A DNA stretch of 64,000 nucleotides from the NCBI RefSeq assembly GCF_025370935.1, contig NC_133489.1, forward strand, positions 23,861,167 to 23,925,166. Reading direction: 5' to 3'. This document shows positions 26,601 to 38,500 of the stretch, piece after piece. A program made the position numbers and the translations under genes. The stretch is from Choristoneura fumiferana. Taxonomy: Eukaryota > Arthropoda > Insecta > Lepidoptera > Tortricidae. The notes below the pieces were generated by a model. It was not told the origin of the DNA, did not search any database, and saw nothing but the letters and a program-made list of their open reading frames with translations. Positions within the stretch are counted from its first letter, which is position 1, and each line of letters starts with the position of its first letter.

Positions 26601-29600
26601 CAGAATGTAGCGAAGGATTCTACAATTGAATCCTGAGCGTAGCGAGGGATTCTAAAGTAGAATCCTGAGCGTAATGAGGGATTTAAGTGTTAACGCCCAA
26701 GATGAAAATAATTTTGCTCCCGAGTGGCTCATACAACTTTTCACACCGAGCTTGGAACTTGAAATCGAACTTGAAAAAAAAAACTAAATATTATTAAAGA
26801 ACAACCAGCATAAGAAAATGGCGTGGCTTTACAATTATCGACTTAAAAAAATAGCATTTGCAATAAAACACTTAGAAAAGCCTTGAACAGAAAAGTTGCA
26901 CTTTGCTCCCTCTCGTCAGGGAGGAAAAGTTACTTTTCTGAAGGAGAGGTGTGAAAAAAAAATTGTGTGGCGGCAGGTCGGGCGGCGTGCGCTGGGGAGG
27001 CGGGCGCGGCGGAGCGGCTGGCGCCGTGGTTCGTGGTGGAGCCGCCGCCGCTGGTGCTGGTCGGAGCGGCGGGCGCGCGGCTGGCCTGCGCCGCGGGGGG
27101 CCGCCCGCCGCCCGCGCTCTCCTGGCTGCGCGACGGACGCCCGCTCGCAGAAGACCAGCACAGGTCGAGTCCGCCCTCCCGCCGCCCGAGGCAACGTCTG
27201 AAAACCTAGTACTAAATTAATTCTAAAAAATAACAGAATTACTAAGTAAGTCAACAACAAAATCAGTTTACTTCAAATTGACTCGCTATTCCTTGATTTT
27301 TTTTATTCTTAAACATTTCGGTGCGTAGTGGATATCCAACTGTATAAAATCTGACCCTAATAAACCTGATGCGAAGTTAAGGCAGGCTCCCGCGAATTGT
27401 GCAAAAGCCGCACGGACCTTGAGCGGCCGGTGTCCGCGCGGGCGCCCGCCGCGTGCCGCCCGCGCAAATTAAATATCTGCGAGGTTCGACCTGGATATCT
27501 TTAATAATCGCCTGCGTTTAATTCCGCTCGGGGGAGCCGGCACAAAGGCCGCCGTGTTAAAACAGATCACCAAATTCTGATTAAAAGAAAACCACTCGCC
27601 TGTTGCCACGCCGCGCCGGCGCGACTTCCGCGAATTAATTTGGTTTTAAATTGATTCGTTACCTCCCCGAAGAGTCGAGTGTCGTGGCCCTGGTCCTGTC
27701 CTCTACAACACAACCGTTTTATATTGCCTGAGCTCTGCGCTAATCTACGGTTAAATTAGACTGTATCCTAGTAAAGGACGGGTCAACGGAAACATAGCGG
27801 TAACACAGGTGCTTGTTTAACTTCCGGAAGACGATGCCGACTAACAAAGGCTTGCAGAGCGCGGTCGACGCCGCGTCGAATCGGTACCGGGATTTATCTC
27901 ATGAATTGCATGAACTGACGGCTAACTCGGCTTATACACGTAAATAATAAGCAGTTAACATACCAGAGACAGACCACGCACATGTTGGTAAGAAATGGCC
28001 GAAACTTAAAAGCAGTCGGCCTCAAAATGCTTATGTTGTTTACTCACTTTTTAACGAAAGTAATATCCGGCATTGTGAGCAGGATCAATAGTAATTTATA
28101 CATTCAATGAACACGTCTGATCAGCTCGACTCCCCGTTCTCCATCAAATCCACCTCGTCTTGCCTCCTCCTTGTACCGCATTTTCTGACAAGATTGGTTT
28201 CTTAGCATAATTATTAACGGTGTATCGATACCAAACAAGACCTCAAAATCACTCCATTAAAATATCGAGGGAATACTTTATAAATTAACCATTATGCTTC
28301 GAACATTGTTTTCTCGAGTCAGTTATACGCACGTTACGTATATCCTGGTAATTTGAAATAAACGGAATTGTATACATTTTTGAAGGAACGCGCTGTAATG
28401 AGGCTAACCTGTTCCCTTATTAATGTTCAGCTTTTTTATCGAATCTTAATAACGTTTTTCATATAATGGTAAGGTAGTGAAGCAAATCATTCTCATAGCC
28501 AATCAGTACATAGTTGTTCAGTCAATCCCTTCCGGCGTCGCAGGGAGGGGAGGGGGGGGGCGACAAACGGCGCTAATGAAGGCAATTTTAAGCAACCGGA
28601 GGAGTTATAATTAAACGTAATGACGGCAATCATAAATTGTCTGCGTGATTAAATACCCGACAGCGGGGCCAAGCGGTGGCCGCCTGGCCGCCCGGGAACG
28701 CGGACACGCACGCTGTAACCTACTCTGAGATTGTTTGTATTACCATGTTCACGCACACGGGCACCAGCCCAGTCGTTTTACCGTAAGGTACTTTGACTTT
28801 GTTTTTATCACCTTGTTTTGTTATTTTTGATTGTTAATCGGCTTAGCAAACGAAATCGAAGTAAAGGAGCGGCCACACCGCTGCTCAAAAGGGGTCCCAG
28901 TAAGGGTGTACTGCCTTTTCGGCGAAATATTTTTCGTGAAATTTCACTTAGCAACCAACCTTTCGCCGAAGTTTCATTTGGCAAACCAATCCTTGGCATA
29001 ACTTTGGTTCGCATTTTTCTTATTTCGCAACATTTTTATATTGCAAAATTTGACTTCATCACACTTTTATGTGGCAAACAATTATGTAGCAAATGATTGG
29101 CTAAGGCAAATAACAAATAGTCAAATAACATTTTGCCAATTTTTACACATAAGGTAGATATATTAGTCATGATACAAATAAAAATAATAAATGTTAAATT
29201 TTGTGGCGGTGAGCGAGCGAAGCGAGCGAGCAAGACCAGACTAGGTAGAAGGGACTTGGATAGGTTAGGTTCAGAAGGCTAAGGCGGGAGCGAAGCGTAG
29301 CGTAGCTTCCGCTTTAGCCTTCGATGTTAGGTTTTTTTGTAACAGAATGGAAAAAAAACATTGGCTTGCTTGCTAAATGAAGGAATGCCAATCATGGCAT
29401 TTGACGAAAACACAAATGACATCTAAAAAAAATCCCAGGTAATAATTTGCATAATAATCATTTATCAAATCATTAGTTGGGAAATGATATCAGTGCGAAA
29501 TGTTGAGTTGGGAAATGAAATTTCGCCTAAATAAAAATATGGGATAAATAGTTTGGGATTTAATAATTTGCTAAATAATTTTCGCCAAAACATTAGTAAA

Positions 29601-32483
29601 CCCCCAGTAAGGTATGGGAACTCAATAAATAATGTCTCAATTTTTTTTTTATATATATAATGAGCTATTGTGTACAGGCGCGTGCACAGCAACGGCACCC
29701 TGGAGATAGCGGCGGCGGCGGCTGCGGCGGGCGCCGGCGAGCTGCGCTGCCGCGCCGCCAACCAGCACGGCGTGGCGCTGTCCGCACCCGTCACGCTGCT
29801 GCCCGGTCCGTCATCACAGTATTATAGCGACCAACATCACATACTTACAAACATTTGAAAAAACTATTAACATAATAAATCTACGACTAGTAATGCTTTT
29901 TCGCCGCGGTGTCAGATAGCCTGCTACGAAACCTACTACTAAACCTACTGGGTCGAGTCAGTACAAAGCGGACGCTCATGTGCGGTGTGTGCGCAGTGGC
30001 AGACGACGGCTGGGAGGCGGAGGTGACGGCCGAGCCGGCGGCGGCGGGCGGCGTGGCCGCGCTGGCCTGCGGGCCGGCGGGCGGTGCGGGTGGCGTGGGG
30101 GCGCGGGGGGCGCCCCCGCGGGGACGACGACGGCGACGGCGGCGAGCTGGAGGCCGCGCTGTGGTACCACGGGGACCGCGTCATCGACGTGCCGCCGCCC
30201 TCGCCAGGTACTACCTTGTTATATTTTTGTTTTTATGCAAATCATAAATCCTAACGTGCATATGAAATTTTCAGGTCCCATTCGGGACTTTAAACTAATC
30301 TTTTAGAGGTCTTATTTAACAACTCTGCGTTACTTTTTGTGGGGGAGTTAAAGTTACAATTGTTGTTTGTTTAAGGTCCGCCTAGTTCTAGGCTATATAC
30401 ATATAAAAATTCAGCGTCTAGAACTTCGAGAAATACTCTAGTTATAAAGTTATGAAACAGCCCCTTAATCTATACTTATTAAAATTAAATTAAGTGTTTA
30501 ACTGACGGTTAAATGTGATGCCGTCTCTATTTGTTTTGTTCGAATAGACGGAGACGGCATCACATTTAACCGTCAGTTAACACATCAATGGATGGTGAAA
30601 CAGCCCCTAAATCTATATTATATTCAGGCCAAAGCTATAAAAGTTGGAAAATACATACAACGAATACGAGTAGTTTCGATAAAAAGTAGGTCCTTTTGTT
30701 TTTATCGTGTTGGGGGGCAGGGGGCAGGGTTAGGCGTCAGCTGGCATTTGGTGGCTGATCGAGCGCAGTTCGGTAACACTTAATTAACAGCAAGGTCCGA
30801 GCAAGTACTAAAAGCGGACGTGAGTTGTGGAGGCCGTCAGGGCTAGCCAACAGATTTATCGATACATCAATTGCGCGACGAATTGAAACTGGAAGTTGTG
30901 CTGCGGGAAGATCGATCGACTCGTGTGTTCATTTTCGCTAATGATATTAAAACCAATAATAGAACATTATTATTTTTTAGGTGCTTTATAGGCGTAGGCG
31001 TTATAGGCGTATAGGCGTGGCATAGGTTTTATAGGCCGTTTATAGGTTTACATTTGTGTTTTATCTCTACTGATACTTAAAAGCAAATGAAAAGCAACAG
31101 TTAAATAAGCGCTGTTTTACTGCCACAGTGGTCTGTTGCCACACAATGTGGGATTTAGTGTGATGACTCTACATAACTAGACAAGTACCATTTCTTTTAT
31201 TTTGTTTTATTTGAAATTGAAACATATTATTTTAATTTTCAGCATTAAAATTAATTTGTTTAATTCAATAAAATCCGTAAACATCACAAAAAAGTCTAGA
31301 CAGGGCTTTAACATGATGCAACCGAGGCATTTCGTCTCTTTCTCTAACCGACTAATTACCAGAAGATCTACATTAAGTATCCGACATTAAAATTATTATT
31401 GTGCCCGTTGTGCCTGATCAGTGCCTTATGTTTAAAGTCATTATATTTTGAAGTACAAGTAGCAGGAGATAAAGTACTTTATTCAAGAATGAACGCATCT
31501 GAGGGAATATTTTTACGTCGTTCATTTTAAAGAACACGCTCCGGGATCAAGAGCAGCTCCGCGGGAGCTCGAGCCGTGTTACCCTTAATTACATCGCCGG
31601 CGGCAGAACAATACCAACAGCTCTAATATTAGGTGCGGCATAAAAAAAACGTCTCAATTAAAAGCTCGTGTTCACGTTAACTATGAGTTTCTGCAGAAAC
31701 GGGTGGACAGGCGTATTAATTAGCGCGATATCTCATCGCGTCCGCAGACAGCGCGCGGGGGAGGTGACATTACACCGTGACGGATGGCGCGCTCGAGTCC
31801 CGCCCGAGGCGCTCGTATCTCATGCAACGTAATTATTTATAATGTGACAAATCGCACCGACCACAAAGTCATCTATAGATAAATGAGCATCGGGCGATGG
31901 TTCAGGGCCCGTGATATCGGTATGGTGTGTTGTGCTTGTGCAGAGGCACGGTACCTGGCGGCCGGGAACGTGCTGCTGATCCGCGGCGTGTCGCCGCAAG
32001 ATGCCGGCGAGTACGGCTGCCTCGCAAGACACCGCGACACGCGACGCACGCGGCGCGCGCGCCCGGCTCGCCTGCTGGTGCTGGGTCAGTACACCTAGCT
32101 GACACCTGTTATAATAATAGACACCTGTAGTATGACAAATGGATGGTAAAGGTAGGAAAGCGACTGAAAAATATTTTTCATCACACTTGCTTGTAAACAG
32201 TGTCGTAACATGCAGGCTACCTTAGTTGCAACCCCCCAAATAAAACCCCGACCTTAATGTGCTTGTCATGAAACCCGTGGTCGGTAAATGAGTCATTGCG
32301 CGTACACATTGTCTTGTCATGAAGCCCAAGGTCGGTAAATGAGTCGGTGCCCGTACTGATGGTGCTGCGCGCGCTACTGCAGGACCACATGGACCACAAT
32401 ATGCACACGCACGTTGCGGCGCATGCCGAGGGGGGGAGGTAGAGGCGACGCTGCCAGAGCACAGCCTAAGGTATCGCCATATG

Positions 32484-32515
<32 letters not shown>

Positions 32516-35500
32516 GTATAGGGGGCAAACGAGCAGGCGGATCGCCTGATGGTAAGCGATTACCGTCGCCCATGGACACCTGCAACACCAGAAGAGTCAC
32601 AAGTGCGTTGCCGGCCTTTAAGGTAGGAGTACGCTCTTTTTTTGAAAACTTGAAGGTCATAGCGGTCCGGGAATACCGCAGGCGATAGCTCATTCCAGAG
32701 TTTTGCTGTGCGAGGCAGGAAATTTCTGGAAAAACGCACAGTAGAGGACCGCCAACCATCTAAATGGTGAGGATGGAAGTGTTGTCGCGTAGGTCGGTGG
32801 CGAAAGGATGCGGCAGGGATCAACCCGAATAACTCCTCGGAGCACTCCCCGTTGTACATGCGATAGAGGATGCACAGTGAAGCTACATCTCTACGCAGCG
32901 CCAAAGAGTCAAGTCGATCGGAAACTCGTTGGCAGCCGACTATTCGAGTCGCTCTCCGTTGTATGCGGTCCAGAGGGAGAAGCTGGTACTGGGGAGCCCC
33001 TGCCCACAGATGAGAGCAGTATTCCATATGTGGGCGAACCTGCGCCTTATAAAGCTGGAGGCGGTGGGCCGAAGTGAAATACTGTCTCGATCTGTTGAGC
33101 ACGCCGAGCTTCTTTGAGGCTAATTTAGCCTTACCCTCTAAATGGCCGCGGAACTGGACTTCACTCGAGATGTCGATACCAAGGATTCCGATACTGGCTG
33201 TGGTAGCTAGGGAAGTGCTTTCGAAAAGAGGTGATGCGACAAACGCAGACTTTTTTGTGGTAAACGCGCAAACCTGTGTCTTTGTGGGGTTAAAACGGAC
33301 TAAATTAAGTCGACCCCATTCTGAAACTTCTTTAAGGGAAGTCTCAATTTCAGACACAAGTTTGTTTCGGCACTCTGTGACGTTTTCCCGAGAAATATTG
33401 GCGCGGCCGGTGTAAGAGGCATCAACCGTACTATCATCCGCATAACAGTGAATGCCGCCAGTTGGCAGCATATCATTGATATGCAGAAGGAACAGCGTAG
33501 GCGATAGCACACAGCCTTGAGGAACACCAGCATTCACAGACATGGAGTCAGAGCATGCGCCGTCAACTACGACCTTTATGCTTCTGTCCGTTAGGAAGCT
33601 GCCGATCCATCCGCATAATTTCTCGGGAAGCCCAAAAGACGGAAGTTTTGAAAGGAGTGCTTTGTGCCAAACCCGATCAAAGGCCTTCGCTACATCTAAG
33701 CTAACAGCCAATGCTTCACCCTTTGTCTCAATCGCCTGTGCCCAACGATGTGTCAGGTAAACCAGAAGATCACCAGCCGAGCGGCCGCTACGGAAACCGT
33801 ATTGTCGGTCACTCAGCAGTTGGTGATCCTCTAGGTACCGAAGGAGCTGGTCGTTGATAACGGACTCCATTATCTTCGAGAACAGGGACGTTATGGCTAT
33901 TGGCCTATAGGTAGATGGGTTGGAGCGGTCTCCTTTTTTAGGTATCGGGTGCACCAGAGCAGACTTCCATGAGATCGGGACTACGCCAGAAGAGTAGGAG
34001 AGCCGAAAAAGACGCGTTAGAACCGGAGCCAACTCAGGAGCGCAAGTCTTCAACACTATCGGGGGGATTCCATCGGGCCCATTCGACTTATGGATATCGA
34101 GGGAGAGAAGTGCTCTACGCACTGAGCTTTGGTGGAACCGGATATCCGGCATACAGCTCTCACACTGCGGTATAGTCGGCGGCGTGTGTCCCCCGTCATC
34201 CAAAGTCGAGTTGAACGCAAAGAGTTTAGCTAGAAGATCGGCTTTTTCCTTTGCGTCGTGGGCCAACGAATCGTTACCCGCATGTAGAGGCGGAAAAGAT
34301 GGCGTGCAGAAATTCCCCTGAATAGCTTTGGCAAGAGACCAGAACGCACGAGTTCCCGAAGGGAGACGCTCTAGTCTCTCGCCAATTCTACCAATGTGCA
34401 ACGACTTAGCTCTGGCAATGTCTCTTTTGAGGGACCTAGAGGCAAAGTTAAACTCCTTTTTTAAGGTACTGGTATTTACATCCCGTATTTTCGCTGCATT
34501 TACCCAGGCTTGGTAACACCCGCTTTCGGCGTGAAGCCATTTTGCAGGATCGACCAAACCAAGGTTGGGATCTGCCACCAACGGGGACCGCAGAGGATGG
34601 AACAAAGAGTTCCATTCCTGCAGCACCACGTCAGTAACAGAGTCAGCAACGACGTTGGGATCATCCAGCTTGAAGCAAACCTGCCTCCAAGGTAGGACGC
34701 AAAGAAGGACCGCATCCCATCCCAATCTGCTGACTTTTTAATGCCACACACGACGGCTGCAAGCAACTCGCCGACGCGGGGGCACGTGAGAGGTACCTTA
34801 CTCCGGATCAGGCAATGATCCGAGGAGCCGAGAGGGGCTCAACGGAGATTTGGTAGCCTGCCGGATGAGAAGTCAGCAGAAGGTCCAGCAGAGAAGGCTC
34901 CTGGTTCTCTACATCTGGTATTCGCGTAGGCGCAGTAACCAGTTGTGTCAGCCATATGCCAGAGCAAAGTCGCGAACAGATCTCCCTGCATGATCAGTCT
35001 TGCCAGAGCCAAGCCATTCGACGTTATGGGCGTTAAAATCCCCTAGTATAACGATCTCTGCAGATGGGACCTGCTGTTGCACGGAGTCTGCAGCCATTTG
35101 GATCTGTCCATGAGTCGGTCAGTCTCGGTAGTCAGGAGATATGGTACTTTATTCAAGAATGAACGCATCTGAGGGAGGATTTTCGTCGCTGTTAACACGC
35201 TCCGGGATCAAGAGCAGCTCCGCGGGAGCTCGAGCCGTGTTACCCTTAATTACATCGCCGGCGGCAGAACAATACCAACTCTAATATTAGGTGCGGCATA
35301 AAAAAACGTCTCAATTAAAAGCTCGTGTTCACGTTAACTATGAGTTTCTGCAGAAACGGGTGGACAGGCGTATTAATTAGCGCGATATCTCATCGCGTCC
35401 GCAGACAGCGCGCGGGGGAGGTGACATTACACCGTGACGGATGGCGCGCTCGAGTCCCGCCCGAGGCGCTCGTATCTCATGCAACGTAATTATTTATATG

Positions 35501-38500
35501 TGACAAATCGCACCGACCAAAAGTCATCTATAGATAAATGAGCGTCGGCGATGGTTCAGGGCCCGTGGTATCGGTATGGGTGTTGTGCTTGTGCAGAGGC
35601 ACGGTACCTGGCGCCCGGAGTACGTGCTGCTGATCCGCGGCGTGTCGCCGCAAGATGCCGGCGAGTACGGCTGCCTCGCAAGACACCGCGACACGCGACG
35701 CTCGCAGCGCGCGCGCTGGCTCGCCTGCTGGTGTGGGTCAGTACTCAGCTGCACCTGTTATAATTTTAGACACCTGTAGTTGACAAATGGGGGGTAGGGC
35801 GACTGGTATTTTCACTCACTCGGCGTAACATGCAAGTATTGCTTGCACGCCGGTTTCTGTGAGGTAGTGGTATCACTCCGTGTCGAGCCGGCCACATTCG
35901 CGCGAAGCATGGCTCTCCCACGTTTCCAGTGTGTCACTCATTTGGCACCACCCAGGGGTCACGTGTAGGGTCTCAAGGGTATACCTACGGACGCGAGTGA
36001 CTTTAACCCCAATATGTGGAAGAATTATGTTTTTTCTTTTACAAATATAAAATTTTACTTGCAAATGTGATGAAAAACATTGTATGTCGCACGGGCGGTA
36101 CTAGAATTACGAACGTCGACTCATTAAAGCCCTCAGTCTTCGACTTCGGGCTTCTAATAGACTCTCGTTCGTAATTCCTTATTTACCGCCCTTAAGACAC
36201 AATGTACTAAAATAGCACTCATTTAAACATAACGCAAAATACAATGTGTATTTTTGATACGACCTCAAACTTTAAGGGTAGTTAGTGAAGCTCCTAATAA
36301 TAAATAAATAAATTTTATTATGTTTCAGTAAAAAAAAAAAAAAATACTTTTTATTTTCTTTACAAAGTTTATTAGACCGCAATGTATCACTGCCTACGTG
36401 ATACTGCTTTGTTTTTATTCAAAACGTCGCACTTGTTGACGTGACAGCTGTCACAAAACGTTTCTCTCTTGTACTGTACGCATTACATTGCTGCCCGAAA
36501 ATATTTCAAAAATTAATTACGCTCTGGTAGTTAATTTTAAAATTAACAATTTGTTTTGATATCGGTTTACAGTACCTAAATCTTCGTCTGGTTAAAGTTT
36601 GAGGTAGTATAAAAAAAACACGAAAAAATACACGCTGTATAACCTTTTTTTTACATGGCGCAGTTGGTAGGATTCGAACCTATTGCTCAGAAATAAAATT
36701 TAATTAGTAATGAGATGAGACGCGAGACTCACGCTGTTTGTTTGCAGAGGGCGCAGCCGGCTCTGCGCCAGTGCTGTCGACGGTGGCGCTGACGCTGACG
36801 GTGCGCGCGGCGGCGGGCGCGCCCGTCTGCCTGCCCTGCGCCGGCTCGCCGCACCCCGCGCCGCACTACACGTAAACTCGACTTCATATTATTAATACGG
36901 TCTCGCACCGCCCGGGGTAACTCCGAGTTATCTGCTAATTGTGTCTTATGTAATGTCAAAATGCATTGAACTATTTCTTCTAATTCGGGTCTGCAGCAAC
37001 TATTGTAACCATAGACTTCGCAAGCGATCTCAAGATATGTATCCTGCGTATAAGGTGTGCGTGTGCGTCCCAACAGGTGGTACCGCTCGGGCTCGGGGCG
37101 GCTGGTGCCGGCGGCCGAGGGCGAGGGCGAGGGCGAGGGCGAGGGCGAGGCGGCCTGGCGGTGGGCGGGCGGCGCGGCGCTGTGCGTGCGGCGCGCGTTG
37201 CGGGCGGCGGCGGGCGGCTGGCTGTGCCGCGCGGCCAGCGCCCGAGGCGACCGCACCGCGCGCCTGCGCCTGCGGCTGGACGAGCCGCTCGCCGTGTCGC
37301 TGCAGCCCGAGCTCGTGGTGACGCCCTTTGCTCGCTCTACTCGAGTAGTGTTTGTTTGGTACTCGTACCTAATGCATGCGCGGTGTGTGGTGGGTGGCAG
37401 GTGGGCCGCAGCGGCAGCACGGTCCGCTTCAACTGCTCGTGCTCCTGGGGCGCGGCGCTGAGCTGGCGGCACGACGGCGCGTCGCTGCCGGCCGGTGAGG
37501 GCGCCGGTGAGGCCGCCGCCGGCCTGCTGGAGCTGCGCGTGGCGCGCGCGGCGCAGGGCGTGTACCAGTGCGAGGCGCGGCGCGGACGACGCGCGGCGCA
37601 GGCCAGCGCCGAGCTGAGGCTGGCCGGTGCGTGCTCGATCCTGCTGTCACACCTTCTGACCTCTCTTCACGAATATATTCTATTCGATCTACCAGTATTT
37701 TTTTAAATGAATAGAAAAAATAAAAATAAAACACGAAAAACATAGGAAAATGCGTGTAACAGGAGTAGGACACTGTAGGTTTTAAAAATGTTGGAATTTT
37801 TTATTTCAAATTCAAAAACCCGCTCGGTAAAAATCTTCCTTATCTATACTGAATGTGGCCTGTAATAAGCCTGTAATATGTAACCCCCCCTTGAATTAAT
37901 TTTAATTAAAATTTAATATTTATATTGGGGATTCTCTCATGTCACTCGCTAAGGCCGGCGCGGATGAGCCGAGGAATCAATCAGCGGCCGGCGCCGGACC
38001 TGCGCCCGCAAATATTGGAGCAGACGTGTCTTTTGTCACGATGACAATGCCTTCCTTTGTGGCATTTAAATTAAAGTAGGTAGTCCGGGTCCTCGGGCCC
38101 GCGGGCGGCGCCGCTCGCGACCCGATCGCTGCCGCCGGCAGGGAGATACGTCAATGACGCGGCAACCAATTTTCTCGGAACACAATGACATTCAGTTTCG
38201 AATCTTAACTCGTAAACCGTTTATGTTATTATTTTTATTTTATTTTGTTTATTACGAATCGAAATTAAATGTTTTTGATTTCAAATAGCTTGGTTTGGCT
38301 TATTTTAGAACTTGAAATTTTACGTAAAAGCCGAATGATTCATCGACTTTATGCTCAACCATGCAACGCAGAGTCAGCGCCGGAGCTGCAATACACGTTC
38401 ATCGAGCAAGCGCTGCGGCCGGGCGGGGACGCCACGCTGCGGTGCGTCGCCGCCGCCGCGCCCCGCCCCGCATCACGTGGCTGCTCGATGACAAGCCGCT

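Noticed and set aside
36729..37472. 247-residue frame on the - strand
   Set aside because: It is the antisense shadow of GC-rich exons 7-9 and is rich in Arg, Ala, Pro and Ser with no domain. Real splice-phased Ig coding lies on the + strand.
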